From Drechslerella dactyloides (lineage: Eukaryota; Ascomycota; Orbiliomycetes; Orbiliales; Orbiliaceae), in NCBI GenBank assembly GCA_020064725.1, contig JAGTWJ010000011.1:248001-312000 (forward strand): 64,000 bases of DNA, in the 5' to 3' direction. Both the position numbers and the translations under genes were made by a program. Positions 33,268 to 44,514 of this stretch are shown piece by piece (position 1 is the first letter of the stretch; every line of letters starts with the position of its first letter). The notes beneath the pieces were generated by a model, which saw only the letters and a list, made by a program, of their open reading frames with translations, made no database searches and was not told the origin of the DNA.

Positions 33268-34834
33268 GTTTGGAAAGACGCCCTATCTGGTTGTGATCGC
33301 ATTCCGCAAGCATCGGGAAAGCATCGCAGAGTTTCCAAACACAGATTGTCGATAGTCCGGGAAAGCTTTCGGGACTTTTTGCACGTTGTCGATATCTACA
33401 GTTATCATGACAAACATTGAAGTTATTGGGATATAGAGGTATGGTTATTTGGCCCTATACTTTCAAGCAATGAACTTCATAGCCAAGGTTCGTTCGTGGG
33501 GTGCACAGCCGGACCAGAGCAACGTGCCTAGGCACAGTTTTATCACCCCTTGGCGGCATCCTTATGTTACCTTACACTGCCTCGATAAGCTCACATTTGC
33601 ATTTACCCTGCAGGTGTCGAGTAGAGTTATAACAGTGATGACACTGGTGTTATACGGGTACTCGGCTGGCTCTGATCCGACAACTCAAGGTGGACGAGTA
33701 AGTTCTGCCAAAGGGTGAGAAAATTCTTGGGACCCTGGATTGCGGAAAGCTTGCAATTGCACGGACTTTGTCAAAGGGGGCTTAGCGGTCGAATGCTGGT
33801 CACTTCGCAAAGCTGCCTTTGGTGGATCTGTTTGCTTGGTTGTAGACGGTTCTTTGTGTCAAGTGCCGCCTCGCTTGGCACACAATGTTGGGTCTAGTAT
33901 GCTGTGGAACATCAACGTAGACGGCCAAAGCATATCTACCGTTAAATTGTATCCGTGCGAAAACTTGTTACAGTAAATGAGGCAACCGCAAAATTGGTGA
34001 GCTTGTATGTAAACAATTCTTTAGTTTATTGTAATACATAATAATCTCTTTCAATAATTTTTATATGGAAAGAGTATATTCGAAGGCTCAGACCACCAGT
34101 ACCAAGCCATGAGAATATAAGCATAGCGCGGATACTTGTCACTCAGGCGGCCCACCACAGGCGGCTTGTCGCTCTCTGTGATACTTTCGAAGACATTGAC
34201 TGTGATATACCCAAAACTCGTATATTTCTAATGGATAAGGTAGCTAAATGTATCACCACCAAGGCAAGCCTACTTGTGGATGTTCACCTAACAGCCAACT
34301 GAAATTTTCGGGAGCGCATGTATGCATATAATCTCGATCTACAGTCACCACCTTAGTATGCAATGGGATCGCCTGTTGTCATATTATTGCGTCTAGCAAT
34401 TGCGCAAGAGGTTCGCAGGCCCAGAGAAAGTTATCTCCTGCGGTAGTGTATTCTAAAACGACGGCAATATTAAGCCTAAGGACAGGTAGTTTCAAGCTAG
34501 AAAGGAATATAGTAGGCGTTTCCAGCTTGATCAGACTATGATGAGCGTTAACAGTCGGTGAGAAACGCAGAAAAGTGCAATATATGGGCTCAACCCCAAC
34601 CCACAAACTGCAACAACAATCCTTCTCCCATACACCAACTCTTTCGACCATCGCCTCCCAATTCCGACCTGTGCCACAGGGACCAACGTTAAACTCAAGC
34701 AAAGTAGCAGAATCAGGTACAGCTCCACTCTATCATACCAAGTTCGTTGCGCGAGGTATTAACAAGCTGAGCTGCGCTACTAGATACGACGGGTGCCTCG
34801 GCGTGCCGTCAACCGATATTGAACGTCAACAGCC
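33268..34834. other. Intergenic stretch, no gene supported
   Basis: Short ORFs at 33449-33976 (plus) and 34379-34728 (minus) lack motifs and splice coherence. It includes the promoter side of the giant subtilase gene (left) and of the small Cys-rich gene (right). Nothing else was seen. Confidence 0.4.
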
Positions 34835-35412
34835 ATGTGCCATACAATCTACACTTTCGCCAAAGTAACCCTCCTCTGTTCATAACAACTCCCACGAGTC
34901 GTGCTTATCTCTTTAATGAAGACTAAGATTCTTTTCTCCCATCTCCACAGTGTCTCCACATCGACATTTCCGACGACGTGAAACATTTTCCTCCGTGCAT
35001 CTGCAACACCGTCCGTGCCACCGTGAAATTACAGCGTGCATGTAACGCCTGCGTCCGCTACCCCACTCCCACCTCCCGCCGGGAACACAAGAAAATGGTG
35101 GAAATGCAAGTTGAGCGGTTCCGCCGCCTGGGACTGCCGTGGGCGGAGGTGGAAAGACTCGTGCCGAGATGGAGGCGGATCATAGGGCTGGGAAAGAGGC
35201 TAGAGAGAGACTGGGCGGAGTCTGACGACGAGGATGATAGTGGCAAGATCCTTCTGGACGAGACGAAGCAGGTGGCTATTCTTGAGGCTATTGAGGACGA
35301 AAGCGCTGTTCAAATCCACAGCGCTGCCCCAAATCACCTCTCTCGTCAGGATAAGCCTGATGCCAAGATGCTGAATACCAGTGAAGATAAGCCACCTGCT
35401 CAAGACGCTTGA
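34835..35412 (+). CDS. Small Cys-rich protein with 10-codon first exon
   Basis: Exon 1 is 34835-34864 (MCHTIYTFAK). After an 86-nt intron (GTAACC...CCACAG), exon 2 is 34951-35412; together 163 residues. Exon 2 opens CLHID, then CxC (PPCICN) and CxxC (RACNACVRY), a plausible zinc-binding set. It is followed by a basic helical region (HKKMVEMQVERFRRLGLPWAE) and an acidic Ser/Asp tail. No signal peptide. The tiny MC first exon and the Cys layout match the genes at 17265-18082 and 59496-59907. Many Pezizomycotina genomes carry such short MCxxxxxY proteins of unknown role. The plus-strand gene stands alone between the giant subtilase gene and the PL4 lyase. Confidence 0.6.
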
Positions 35413-35914
35413 AACAAGAGTTTCTCAAGAGCTTCGTACATGGAAAAGGACGGAATGATTCCGTGCTTAAACCATTGATATTCATGGCTGCTAACGCCAG
35501 TGCCAACCCATGGTACACTTAGTGCAGTACACTACTAATAGGGCACACGAACACGAAAGCTTTACCTTATTTGGTTAGATAGTTCCTGCTGGAATGGTTG
35601 GTTTAGGTAAAGGTGTTTACCTCCAAATTCGAGAACCGAAGTGCTAGCAGGTTGCAGGCACCATGCGAGCCTTCTACAGGGTTCAGAGGCTTGACATGTC
35701 ATAACTAATAGTCCCGCCTGTAGCTCGGCATACTTGATCAGTAATTAGAGAAACTAGAGCTAGCGCCGCAGCTACTACACACTACAGAAGTACTTTTTGC
35801 AAGCTAGTCGCAATTAACTACTTAAGTACATTCGCTGCTTCGCACTAGATAGCCTAGTTTACAAGATGCATCCAAAGTATCGAACCCTACACAATCTTCC
35901 CCTAGCCATGCATC
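35413..35914. other. Convergent 3' region, no gene
   Basis: Lies between the stop of a plus-strand gene and the stop of the minus-strand lyase gene, so both terminators must be here. No motif was identified. Confidence 0.5.
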
Positions 35915-38045
35915 CTAGTCGACTTCCAGTCTCAAAGCATCGTACTGCAAGTATACCGTGGTTGGGAGAACCGCTGTCTCCACGTCCGTCGCGTTGAACG
36001 GCAGTGACAATGTGAATACGTTCTTCCCAATTTTGAGAAGTTCCGTGCCAAACACGAACTTATGTGCGGTATTATAGCAACGGACAGCGCTGCGTACAGC
36101 ACAGGAGGAAGACTGATTATACCTGTAACGTTGGATATTAGCGATATAGCTCTTGCTCGCACTCGCTTAGGACACTGTAGAAGAGTCTTACGGAATGATC
36201 CACGGGTCGAGATCCAGCCCGTTGACCGCAACGGTAAACGGTAGGTCTGACCAAGGTTGCCCCGACACATCAGTGTTGCCGGCCGCGGTCTTGACGCCGG
36301 CAAGTTGCACAGTGAACGTCGCGGTCTTCTTACGCTTCACCTGGACAGCTGTGATATCGAAGGAGATCGTCCAATTGTTGACATTGGTGTAGGATGGCTG
36401 AGGCCGCAGCGAATTCGCATAGCCTCCAAACACACTCCAGTGGACATAATTCATATCTTTGCTGTAGTCGCTAGTTTCGACATCGTAGTTGACGCCGTTG
36501 GGGAAGTCTGTGGGAAAGTCCCACACCGCCCAATATTGGCGGTGCTGCGCCGGCTGCAGGGGCTTTGATAAATCCTTGGCGTATCCGTGGAGGTACTCAC
36601 CAGAAGATTTGTCTGGGATACCGATTCGGAAGATCTCGTCGCCGGCAGATTCTTCTTTGAACGTCACGTGAGAGTGCGCGGTATGGCCAGCTTTTACAAC
36701 TATGCCCTCTTTCACATACCAGCCAAAGTAGCCATCGGCGTAAACGGTGAGACGGTAAGTACCCTCGACAATGCTATCGATTTCTACCTCCTCGGTCACG
36801 GGATCGAACTCGCCCCAGTATTGGTAGGCGGTGTAGTCGACGTTATTGTCCTGAAAGTCGACCCCTGGCGCAGACAAGACAGCTATAGGGTTGGTTGCAC
36901 CGCCCTTTGGGATGGAGATTTTTGCGTGCCATTTCCCGCGCTTGGAGGAAGGGACATAACCAGGGACATGAGGGGCAATGCTGTCGTAAAACTGAGAGTT
37001 CCATAGGGGATCGTAGAACTTCAAGGCGTCCGCTCGCAGAGTATGGATATCGTCGGTGGGCGATCCTTTATTGAAATAGTAGAATTGCTGCACCCGCATA
37101 TCAGTCTAGGCAATTGAGGAAGCTGAACGCGGGAGGGAACAATACCGGACCGAAAGTGCGCTCAAAACCGGCAGTCATGACAGGAATACCATCCCCGTGA
37201 TGATTGCTGACCAGATAGTTGTATACGATCCCGTCCACCGTTAAATCAGAGTGGATCGGGCCGTTGAAATACGAATCACGCGTGTTCATGACGAGCCATG
37301 CGCCGTAGGTATTTCCATCGACACTCGTCGACCCATCTGAATACATACCCCAAACACCCTCGTTTCGCCACTCCTCGGAGAACATATACTTAGTGAAATA
37401 GTCTGATTGCTGGACGACGTATGGGTCATTGGGCGTTCGGTTCAACGACCACGTCGCATCTTGCACTGTTATTTGTTTGGAGACCGCTTCTGCGCCAGGA
37501 AGTGGTGCCCATTGCTCTTCACTCGAAAGTAGATGAGTCCATAGCTTATTATTCGGCCGGAATAGAACGCGGAACTCTTGCAGATTCTGGGATGACCCGG
37601 CGGTAACCGGATCGTACGTGATCCGACTGAACGTGTGCAAGCCAGACTCGCCATCGCGAAGGAACCAGTACGATGATAGCACCTCGCCGGAATTTTTGTA
37701 ATCGTGGCTCATGCTTATACCAGCATACGGAACCTTGAGTTGATCCTCACCTTGGAATAGCTCAAAAGTGGCACCGGAACCACCGGGTGTCCAGGCGCCG
37801 GTGGGTATGCAGTAGCAGTCAAGGTAGAGACCTTGACCAGTACCCAGGAGGTCTTGATTGCCAAGTTTCAGTTTGGTGATGTAACCCCTTGACTTGTCAA
37901 AATACAGACTGAGGAGATTGTTGGAGATTGTGATATTGGTGGCTGTCTGCGCAACATTGATAGCCCCAAGGACAGTCTGGCCGAAGCCTAAGAGGGCGAG
38001 CGTAAGCCACGCCTTGAACGGAGAGACAGATAATAGGTTCGGCAT
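35915..38045 (-). CDS. Rhamnogalacturonan lyase (PL4), secreted
   Basis: Exons 37146-38045, 36192-37087 and 35915-36122 join in phase (introns of 58 and 69 nt) to give 667 residues, a normal length for fungal PL4. The first 30 residues are a signal peptide (SPFKAWLTLALLGFGQTVLGA). The N-terminal beta domain carries the typical TNITISNNLLSLYFDKSRGYITKL, SSYWFLRDGESGLHTFSR and SDYFTKYMFSEEW. The first splice restores FGPQFYYFNKG. A Fn3-like domain follows (TYRLTVYADGYFGWY), then a C-terminal carbohydrate-binding-like domain ending NTAHKFVFGTELLKIGKN. The enzyme cleaves the rhamnogalacturonan I backbone of pectin by beta-elimination outside the cell. A TATA box lies 98 nt upstream. Expression on plant cell-wall substrate is likely. 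Confidence 0.92.
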
Positions 38046-38142
38046 GGTGACGATATGGTAATTGACAGGGATACTTCCTGGGGAAATCTAGAGCCCTTGT
38101 CGTGTTTATGGATCGGTATCGACTTGAGGGAGGATATGGCTG

Positions 38143-38150
38143 CTTATATA
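38143..38150 (-). promoter_or_regulatory. TATA box of the PL4 lyase gene
   Basis: On the minus strand TATATAAG lies 98-105 nt before the ATG at 38045, within normal range for an inducible fungal gene. Confidence 0.55.
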
Positions 38151-39625
38151 GCTTAGCCCTCGTCATGACTGACCTCATGCTGCCCTAGTGCATCCCCCGC
38201 GTTTTCGTTTTCTAAATATCCGGAACTTCGGAGCTTCAACTTGAAAGTGCGCCTGGAGAACTTATGGGCCGAATCGTTCAGTTAAAGGCATCTGTATCAG
38301 CTGAGCTAGCACAATATGTCGAGAACGCCCGCGCTTCAATTTGGGATTACGTTGGATAACGCAGGGAGCCTATAAAACTATAGAGAGTATTTCGTGACGT
38401 TCTGAGATCCAGCGACATGCTGAACGTTGGCATCATAATTTGTTCGAGCTGGCCCCACAGGACGCCGGGCCGATCTTGCTCGTCTCGTTGACCGGATTCG
38501 CCGCTTGCGGGGCTTCCCTTGCCAGCTACCCCGGAAAATCAGGACATTGTGGTGGAGACATTACTGGGGATCGTGCTGATGCCGCCATGACGATGGTGTA
38601 TTCCAGGCAATGGGGAATAATTTCTCCGTCAGGACCCACTCGAGCACTCGCGTACCAACATTCACCCAGGAACCCGAGAAACTCGTGTCGAGGTGAGCTT
38701 CGGCTAAACTGAGGGCCTTCGCCCAATGGCAAACACCGAAATCATCGCGTGCGCCTTATTCTTGCGATTGACATGACTTCGCGCATTTAAATCGAATCCG
38801 CCGACCGTTAGCTTTGAGATGCAGACACGAATGTCGTTGTTTTTGAACCGTCGCGCCCTGTCCGCGCGAGCCAATGTATTCCTCAAGCGGCTTAGTCAAA
38901 TGTACCCCGCTAGCCGCTTCTGTCATAGCGCGACAGGGTGCCGAGGCGCAGGGTTCCCTTCTTTCGTTTCGAGACCTTTAACAGGTCAAATTCAAGATTG
39001 TAATAAGCAAGTTCAAAATATGTGAGGCTGGAGAGCTTACACGAAAACCGATCCACCGCGCGATGTCCGTGTTTCATGGATTTTACAAGCAGTATCCTAC
39101 TCAGATTCAAGGGATCGAATAGTGTACCAATTTTTATAATATATGTGGTGAGTTTACTCACGGTATAGGCATCGACGAGATACTTGTTCAGCAAGGCTCA
39201 TGTCCGGTAACCGGTATTATTCAGGAAATCACGCGTGCCAGCTCCGATCTGCGACCTGGATAGGAAAACGACAATGTTATAGAGGATTAAGGACCTGCAT
39301 CCAGCTACAGCTGCTCAACTCCTTGAACTTGGGTAAATATTGTAGTCCATTGATTTTGCACTGGTTTTTAGCTAGAACTACAATATCCTAATACGATCTG
39401 GATGGCCCACCCTTGGACTCGCCATTGGCCAACAATATGCCTTCTCACCCAAACCCAGCTCAATGCAATGTGTATAACCCAACATATGCTTTGAAACACG
39501 ATCGGACTTATCAAGATACTCATATGATCACCCATCACGGGCAAGATTGTCGGCGAGCCATGAGCCTGTTGTCCTGCATCGCGGTAAATTGATCTCCCCC
39601 GTATATCACTTGCAGAGCCAACGCT
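38151..39625. other. Intergenic stretch, no gene supported
   Basis: ORFs at 38440-38712, 38819-39025 and 38910-39194 are short, overlapping and motif-free. This begins a gene-poor interval running to 51.8 kb. Confidence 0.4.
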
Positions 39626-40402
39626 CTACGGATGGATTTCAACGACCAGGTTACCGTTCCCATAAGCCGCATTAGCCCCTATAGATACTGTCAGCATCCC
39701 CAAAGTGTACCAAAGCAGAGAGACACTATCCGTGACGGGTATCTTACCTGCCAGATAGTTGCCTTGGCAGTTCGTAAGGACCCAGGCGCCACCAAGGGCG
39801 ACGTTGTAGCTATATTGGCGCCGACCGTTAGTTCGACTTTATTCAATGCGGTACGGATAACAAGCGTGTGCTTCTAGCAACGCCCAATTTTGTCGAATTT
39901 AATCGCCACATACCAAGAGCTCGAAACAGTTCCACCGAACAAACTTCTGCCGTACCAGCCGCAGCCGCCGCTGCGGCACATTTGGATGTATCCGCTCGTT
40001 ACACAGGAGGTACCGCCTAAACCATTAAGGTAGTTATAGCAGTTGGTAGCATCTCCGCGGGTGCACTTCGGGTCACCCCAACACTGTGGGTCGAAGCGCT
40101 TAGCTAGGTCCTTCTCCGGCGCTGGGGAGCGCATGAAGAGGTGATCGACCGCTAATCATCGTTTTCTAATTAGACCCTTATTTAAAATTCACGACTATAC
40201 ACCTTATCCTTCATAACGTACCTGGTGCGGGTTTCTTAAGGTCCTCAACCGTGAGACCGAGCTCGCTAGCCTTTGGCAAGCCAACCCCAGCGATGATCAA
40301 TTTGTCTACATCGGTCTCCAGTGGAGCCGGTGCAGCTGCTGCGTTTCCGATGATAGTGAAAATAGAAGCAAGAACGATCGAGACTTTGGTGAATCCAACC
40401 AT
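39626..40402 (-). CDS. Small secreted 8-Cys protein, copy A
   Basis: Four exons (40222-40402, 39914-40151, 39748-39809, 39626-39678; intron phases 1, 2, 1) give 177 residues. Signal peptide MVGFTKVSIVLASIFTIIG... AAAAP, then a pro-like segment with the conserved DKLIIAGVGLPKASELGLT. The mature part has eight Cys: FDPQCW..KC, NCYNYL, SC, QMC, GGCGWYG, a Cys whose codon is split by intron 2, and NC after WVL. It ends GNGNLVVEI. The layout suits four disulfides. It is secreted; a candidate effector or antimicrobial-type protein. I see only a faint resemblance to KP4-like folds and do not assign one. Paralogues lie at 43733-44514 and 48034-48819. Confidence 0.8.
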
Positions 40403-43400
40403 CTCGTATGATAAAGTATGTCTGAAATAAGGAACTAAGTACAAGGTAGATAGTCTTTGTCCTTACAATATATGAGTATCGAGGAGATTGGCTTGAAAGT
40501 AGTTGTTTGTGCCGCTGCTGGTGCTGAGAATGTGGTTTGGAGAAAGGAAATGGTGTCCCTTATATGCACTCACTAAGCTAAGAGAATAGATCAAAAGCTC
40601 CATTAAGACGTTTGAGTGTTCAATAAGGTATGTATAGCTTCAATCATTTATGAATAGACTTCCTTCGAGTTTGGCTGCAACCTGTCACCAACTGGTCAGG
40701 AAGCCAGCAGTGTAGGGTTGCACGTCGTACGGAACTCACCCGCAGCCAATCTTTCCTCTTGAGAGTCGTCAACGGATACGTAGTCATTCTCACTAGGAAC
40801 CGACTAACGTTATAACGAGCAGCACGGTCCGGTGCGAGCCAATTAATTGATACCGTCGTATCACCTACCTTCGTCAGCTCACATTGTCACACCACGACGC
40901 GCATTATCCAGCTTCAACCTCCCAGACATGGCTACGCGTAAATGAAAACCCCGGGACCCAGTTGACTCGAGTACCTTAAAGCTCTCTGCACTTGCATAGC
41001 TTTCGGGTCTTCCGCGAGTCCGGCTGTCAATGAATGCCGAAGGCGCAGTAATCAATTGTACATGTAAGACAACTGGGCCTGGGATAGACTATCCCTCCGG
41101 ATACACTTTCTCTATATACTCTCCAAAAGTAAAGTTGCACGTCCAGGCCGGGTTGCGGATGCTCCAATTACGCCGTAAAATGCTCCGTGCACATGTGCAT
41201 TGTGTTATCGTATAGCCTATTGACAGTTTCCCTGAGTACTCAACATCCCAGTTCACTCAATCCCGCCTGCCATAAATCCAACACAGTCGTCTGCGTTGCA
41301 TATGCCCTAGCTCGATCACTAATCCCGCTCGTTACACAAGCGGGCAGCCCGTTCTCCGCGTCCGTCAAACGACGGGAAAATGCATCCGCGAGCTCTATTA
41401 GTGGTAACAGCCTCGGTCACGCCTCCTATTCTTTGGGATAGTCGATTCGAAAACAGCTTGATGCTAGATCGTCCACATAGAGTGGCTGTGTGCAGCCACT
41501 AGCCACCTACAATAGTCTATGCACGTCCTGTTCCCGCTAATTAGCTTAACGAACAGCGCGCAGCGCGGGGCTCCAATACATATACATATGTATATATCCA
41601 CATGCAGTAAAATACTCTGATTCATTTGCTCTCGAGGTCAAACTCGGATATCCGGATCGACAGCGTTTGCGGGGCTGCCACACTAGACCCAGCGCGGTTT
41701 CTGAGAGGGTGGCAGCGTTCCCGAAACTAAGAGGATGAGTTACTTGTCTAACCGGATGACCGGCCTAGCCTCGGTGCTGCCTTGTGCGGGCCGAATTTCG
41801 CCCAAATTACCACCATAGGTTGCCGATCATGTTACCAAGAAATCTACAAAGCTGCAGCTTGCCGCATAACTGCCGGTAAGTAATATGTACCAGCGACACC
41901 GCATTCCGCTGAATCCGGGGGAAGCAGGGGCATAATGGAGCCATAATTCCCTTTTTCGTTCACGCACGCCCCTCGACTGTAACATTGAACCCGAGAATGC
42001 TATAGAATTTTGTCTTACTTGCGCATTCTCCCGCTGTACGCCGTGCATGGATGCAAGCGGATGGACTGGGCTGCCGTACACTGTGTTACCATGAACTATC
42101 GTGTAAAGAATTTTGAGCGAAATATGCGACTCCTCACTACACTGTCCGGCGGTTAACAATAGTCTCGGGGACGCTGACCCCGAGACTAGGTTAACGATAG
42201 AATAATACAAGGTCAAATACGGGTAACTAGACTGATATGCAGCTTCTGCACTACATCCGGAGACTTTCAGAAAATACTATCAGGGTGGCATGCATGCACG
42301 CCCGTATCATGTATTCCCTACCGTCGACTTGTCTGCTAGCCGAGCAGCTGGCCTTGCTTCTCGTTTGCCGCTGGGCGGCCCGCCAGTTTTACACTCGGTA
42401 CCTTAATACTGACAAGCCGCTCGTATATTGGTGCTACGATATTCACTACGGTAAAACAACGCTAGTAAGATACAAGTCAAGCGTCATGTCCGGAGAATGT
42501 ATCGTAAAAAATACATCGGAATGCAAGTGTGCTAGGCTGCATATACAGACTGACACTAGCAAACCGAAGCGTGTATGCGCATGAACGCCGTCTACACTGC
42601 CGATTGATGTATTTCTAGCATATGCAGTTCCTTGCCACCAATCAAGTCGCACTCAAGAGGCACGACAGTTTGACTCCCAGCATATCAAGTAACACCAGCA
42701 AGAGAAATTTGCGGTGCTTTCGCAGAGATGGACGCTACCGTAGACACTTTCTCGTCTGCGGAGCTCGGTTGGTGCACGTGGAGCTCCCACCAATCCTATG
42801 GTTCCACGGTTTAACGTTAACGGTCACGACAACAAGAAACCCTTTTTCCAGGTTACCGGTCAGCATGGGCATCATGCCACTGTGGGTCTGAGGGATACAC
42901 CAGCGAGTTTTGGTAGAGTATTAGTGTTCCACCGACTGCACGTCAGCTCGTGCTTAGCACGAACAAGCTACCAGTCTAGCTGCAAAGAAGATATGAAAGC
43001 TGCGGTTTAGAAACCTTATGAACGAACGGTTCACTGCATGAACCAGGGGTTGATTAATTGATAATACTTGCGAACTACCCACAATTGTCGGCAGTTGTTC
43101 CCGGTCCCCCTGCTGTAAGAGGATAATACACTTCGGAGCTGTGGACAGGAGCTCTGAAGACGGTGCAAATCTTGAACTATCGTGGACTAACTGATCAAAG
43201 ACTAGATGCGGCGGGATCCGAGAGCCGGCGATGTTACTGCATTCCAGAATATGTGATAAGGCAACAAGACAGGACAAGCTTATCGCCAAATTCAGAGCCT
43301 TTCCCCAAAAGCATCATTTTCTATGTATATACGAATCAATCTTATCACGAGGCAAGATCAATCAGTGCCAATCAGACGACAAATTTAAAGCCACCGTAGG

Positions 43401-43732
43401 TATGTCGGAGTTATGCAATAGCTTCGACAGTCGAGTTTCCGACTATTGTGCGATGTCCAGACTTTAAGACGAACAATAAACCAAATTCTTTTTGTTACTA
43501 GTACACTGAGGACCCATTCTCACTGGTACACCCGAGCACCCAGTCCATGGAGTTATGAGAGTAAAACAAAATATTGGAATTTATATAACAACACTTTCAC
43601 CTATGATACACTCTGGCTAGGCGAGCTAGAGCTTTGACAAAACTCCCCAAGTTAAACTCAACGAGTCGCCAAAAACATCTATGTCTCCAGCGGAGCAATG
43701 TCGCTCCACTTGCGAGAAGCCTCAGACGTAAT
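40403..43732. other. Gene-poor stretch between copies A and B
   Basis: About 3.3 kb with no supportable gene. It contains the TATA box of copy A and a 16-bp AT palindrome at 41580-41595 (ATATACATATGTATAT). Short ORFs show no motifs or coherent splicing. Confidence 0.45.
40558..40564 (-). promoter_or_regulatory. TATA box of secreted protein copy A
   Basis: TATAAGG on the minus strand lies about 156 nt before the ATG at 40402. Copies B and C have a TATAAAAG at similar distance. Confidence 0.5.
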
Positions 43733-44514
43733 TTATTCCTCGAAGATGTCGACAACGAGGTTGCCGTTACCGCCAGCAGCATTAGAGCCTAGAAGTCCCA
43801 CTGTTAGCCTAGGACTAAGACAAAGAAGAAATATTTGAGGAACTTTGCATACCAGAAACACGTCCGTTACGGTTGCAGTTATTAAGAACCCAATTTCCGC
43901 CGTGAGCGACATCGCGGCTAAATCCAGAAGCTCCATTAGCACAAGCTTAATTCCGGTAGCGTATATCAATCTGGAAATGAACTTATTCCAGACTTACCAC
44001 CAGGAGGAAGCAAATCCCTTTCCAAATGATCGGCCATACCACTGGCATTTGCCGACAACACACATGCGGATGACACCGCTCACTTGGCAGTCCGTCCGGT
44101 CGAGTTTTAGGAGATAGTTGAAGCAAGCTCTGGCATCACCTTCTTGGCATCCGCCCCGACCAGAGATGCCACAGAATGGCTCATAGCGCTTGAAAAGCTC
44201 TTTGGGATCTGCGCTGCGTTCCTCAAGACCAGGAGTGAGCTCCACGCCAGCTGCATGAACTATCGATTAGCTACGGTTGATTCGTCCTTGGCTTCCCCGA
44301 TGTAAGGGCTCTCCTCTATCAAGACACACATCGACTTACATGGCAATGGCTTGTTGAGGTCAGCATTGGTGAGCCCCAATTCTTTAACGGATGGGAGGCC
44401 AGGTCCTGGAATGAGAATCGAAGCGTAGTCCACCTCGGTGGTTGGGGCGGGTGCGGCGATAGTAGCACCCACAAGAGCCAGGACAGTAACAGCAGACTTC
44501 GTGAATCCGACCAT
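43733..44514 (-). CDS. Small secreted 8-Cys protein, copy B
   Basis: Four exons (44340-44514, 43998-44250, 43853-43917, 43733-43788; phases 1, 2, 1) give 182 residues. Signal peptide MVGFTKSAVTVLALVGATIAAP, then the pro-like DYASILIPGPGLPSVKELGLT. The mature domain keeps the eight-Cys pattern (PFCG..GGC, ACFNYL, DC, RMC, GKCQWYG, split Cys, NNC) and ends NGNLVVDIFEE. It is longer than copies A and C between the pro segment and the first Cys. Likely extracellular. The conserved dibasic KR (FKRY) just before the first Cys is a possible Kex2 processing point. It lies 3.3 kb from copy A and 3.5 kb from copy C, all in the same orientation. Confidence 0.8.

Noticed and set aside
41580..41595. 16-bp AT palindrome as a regulatory site
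   Set aside because: Low-complexity AT palindromes of this kind arise easily by chance and no gene is nearby.
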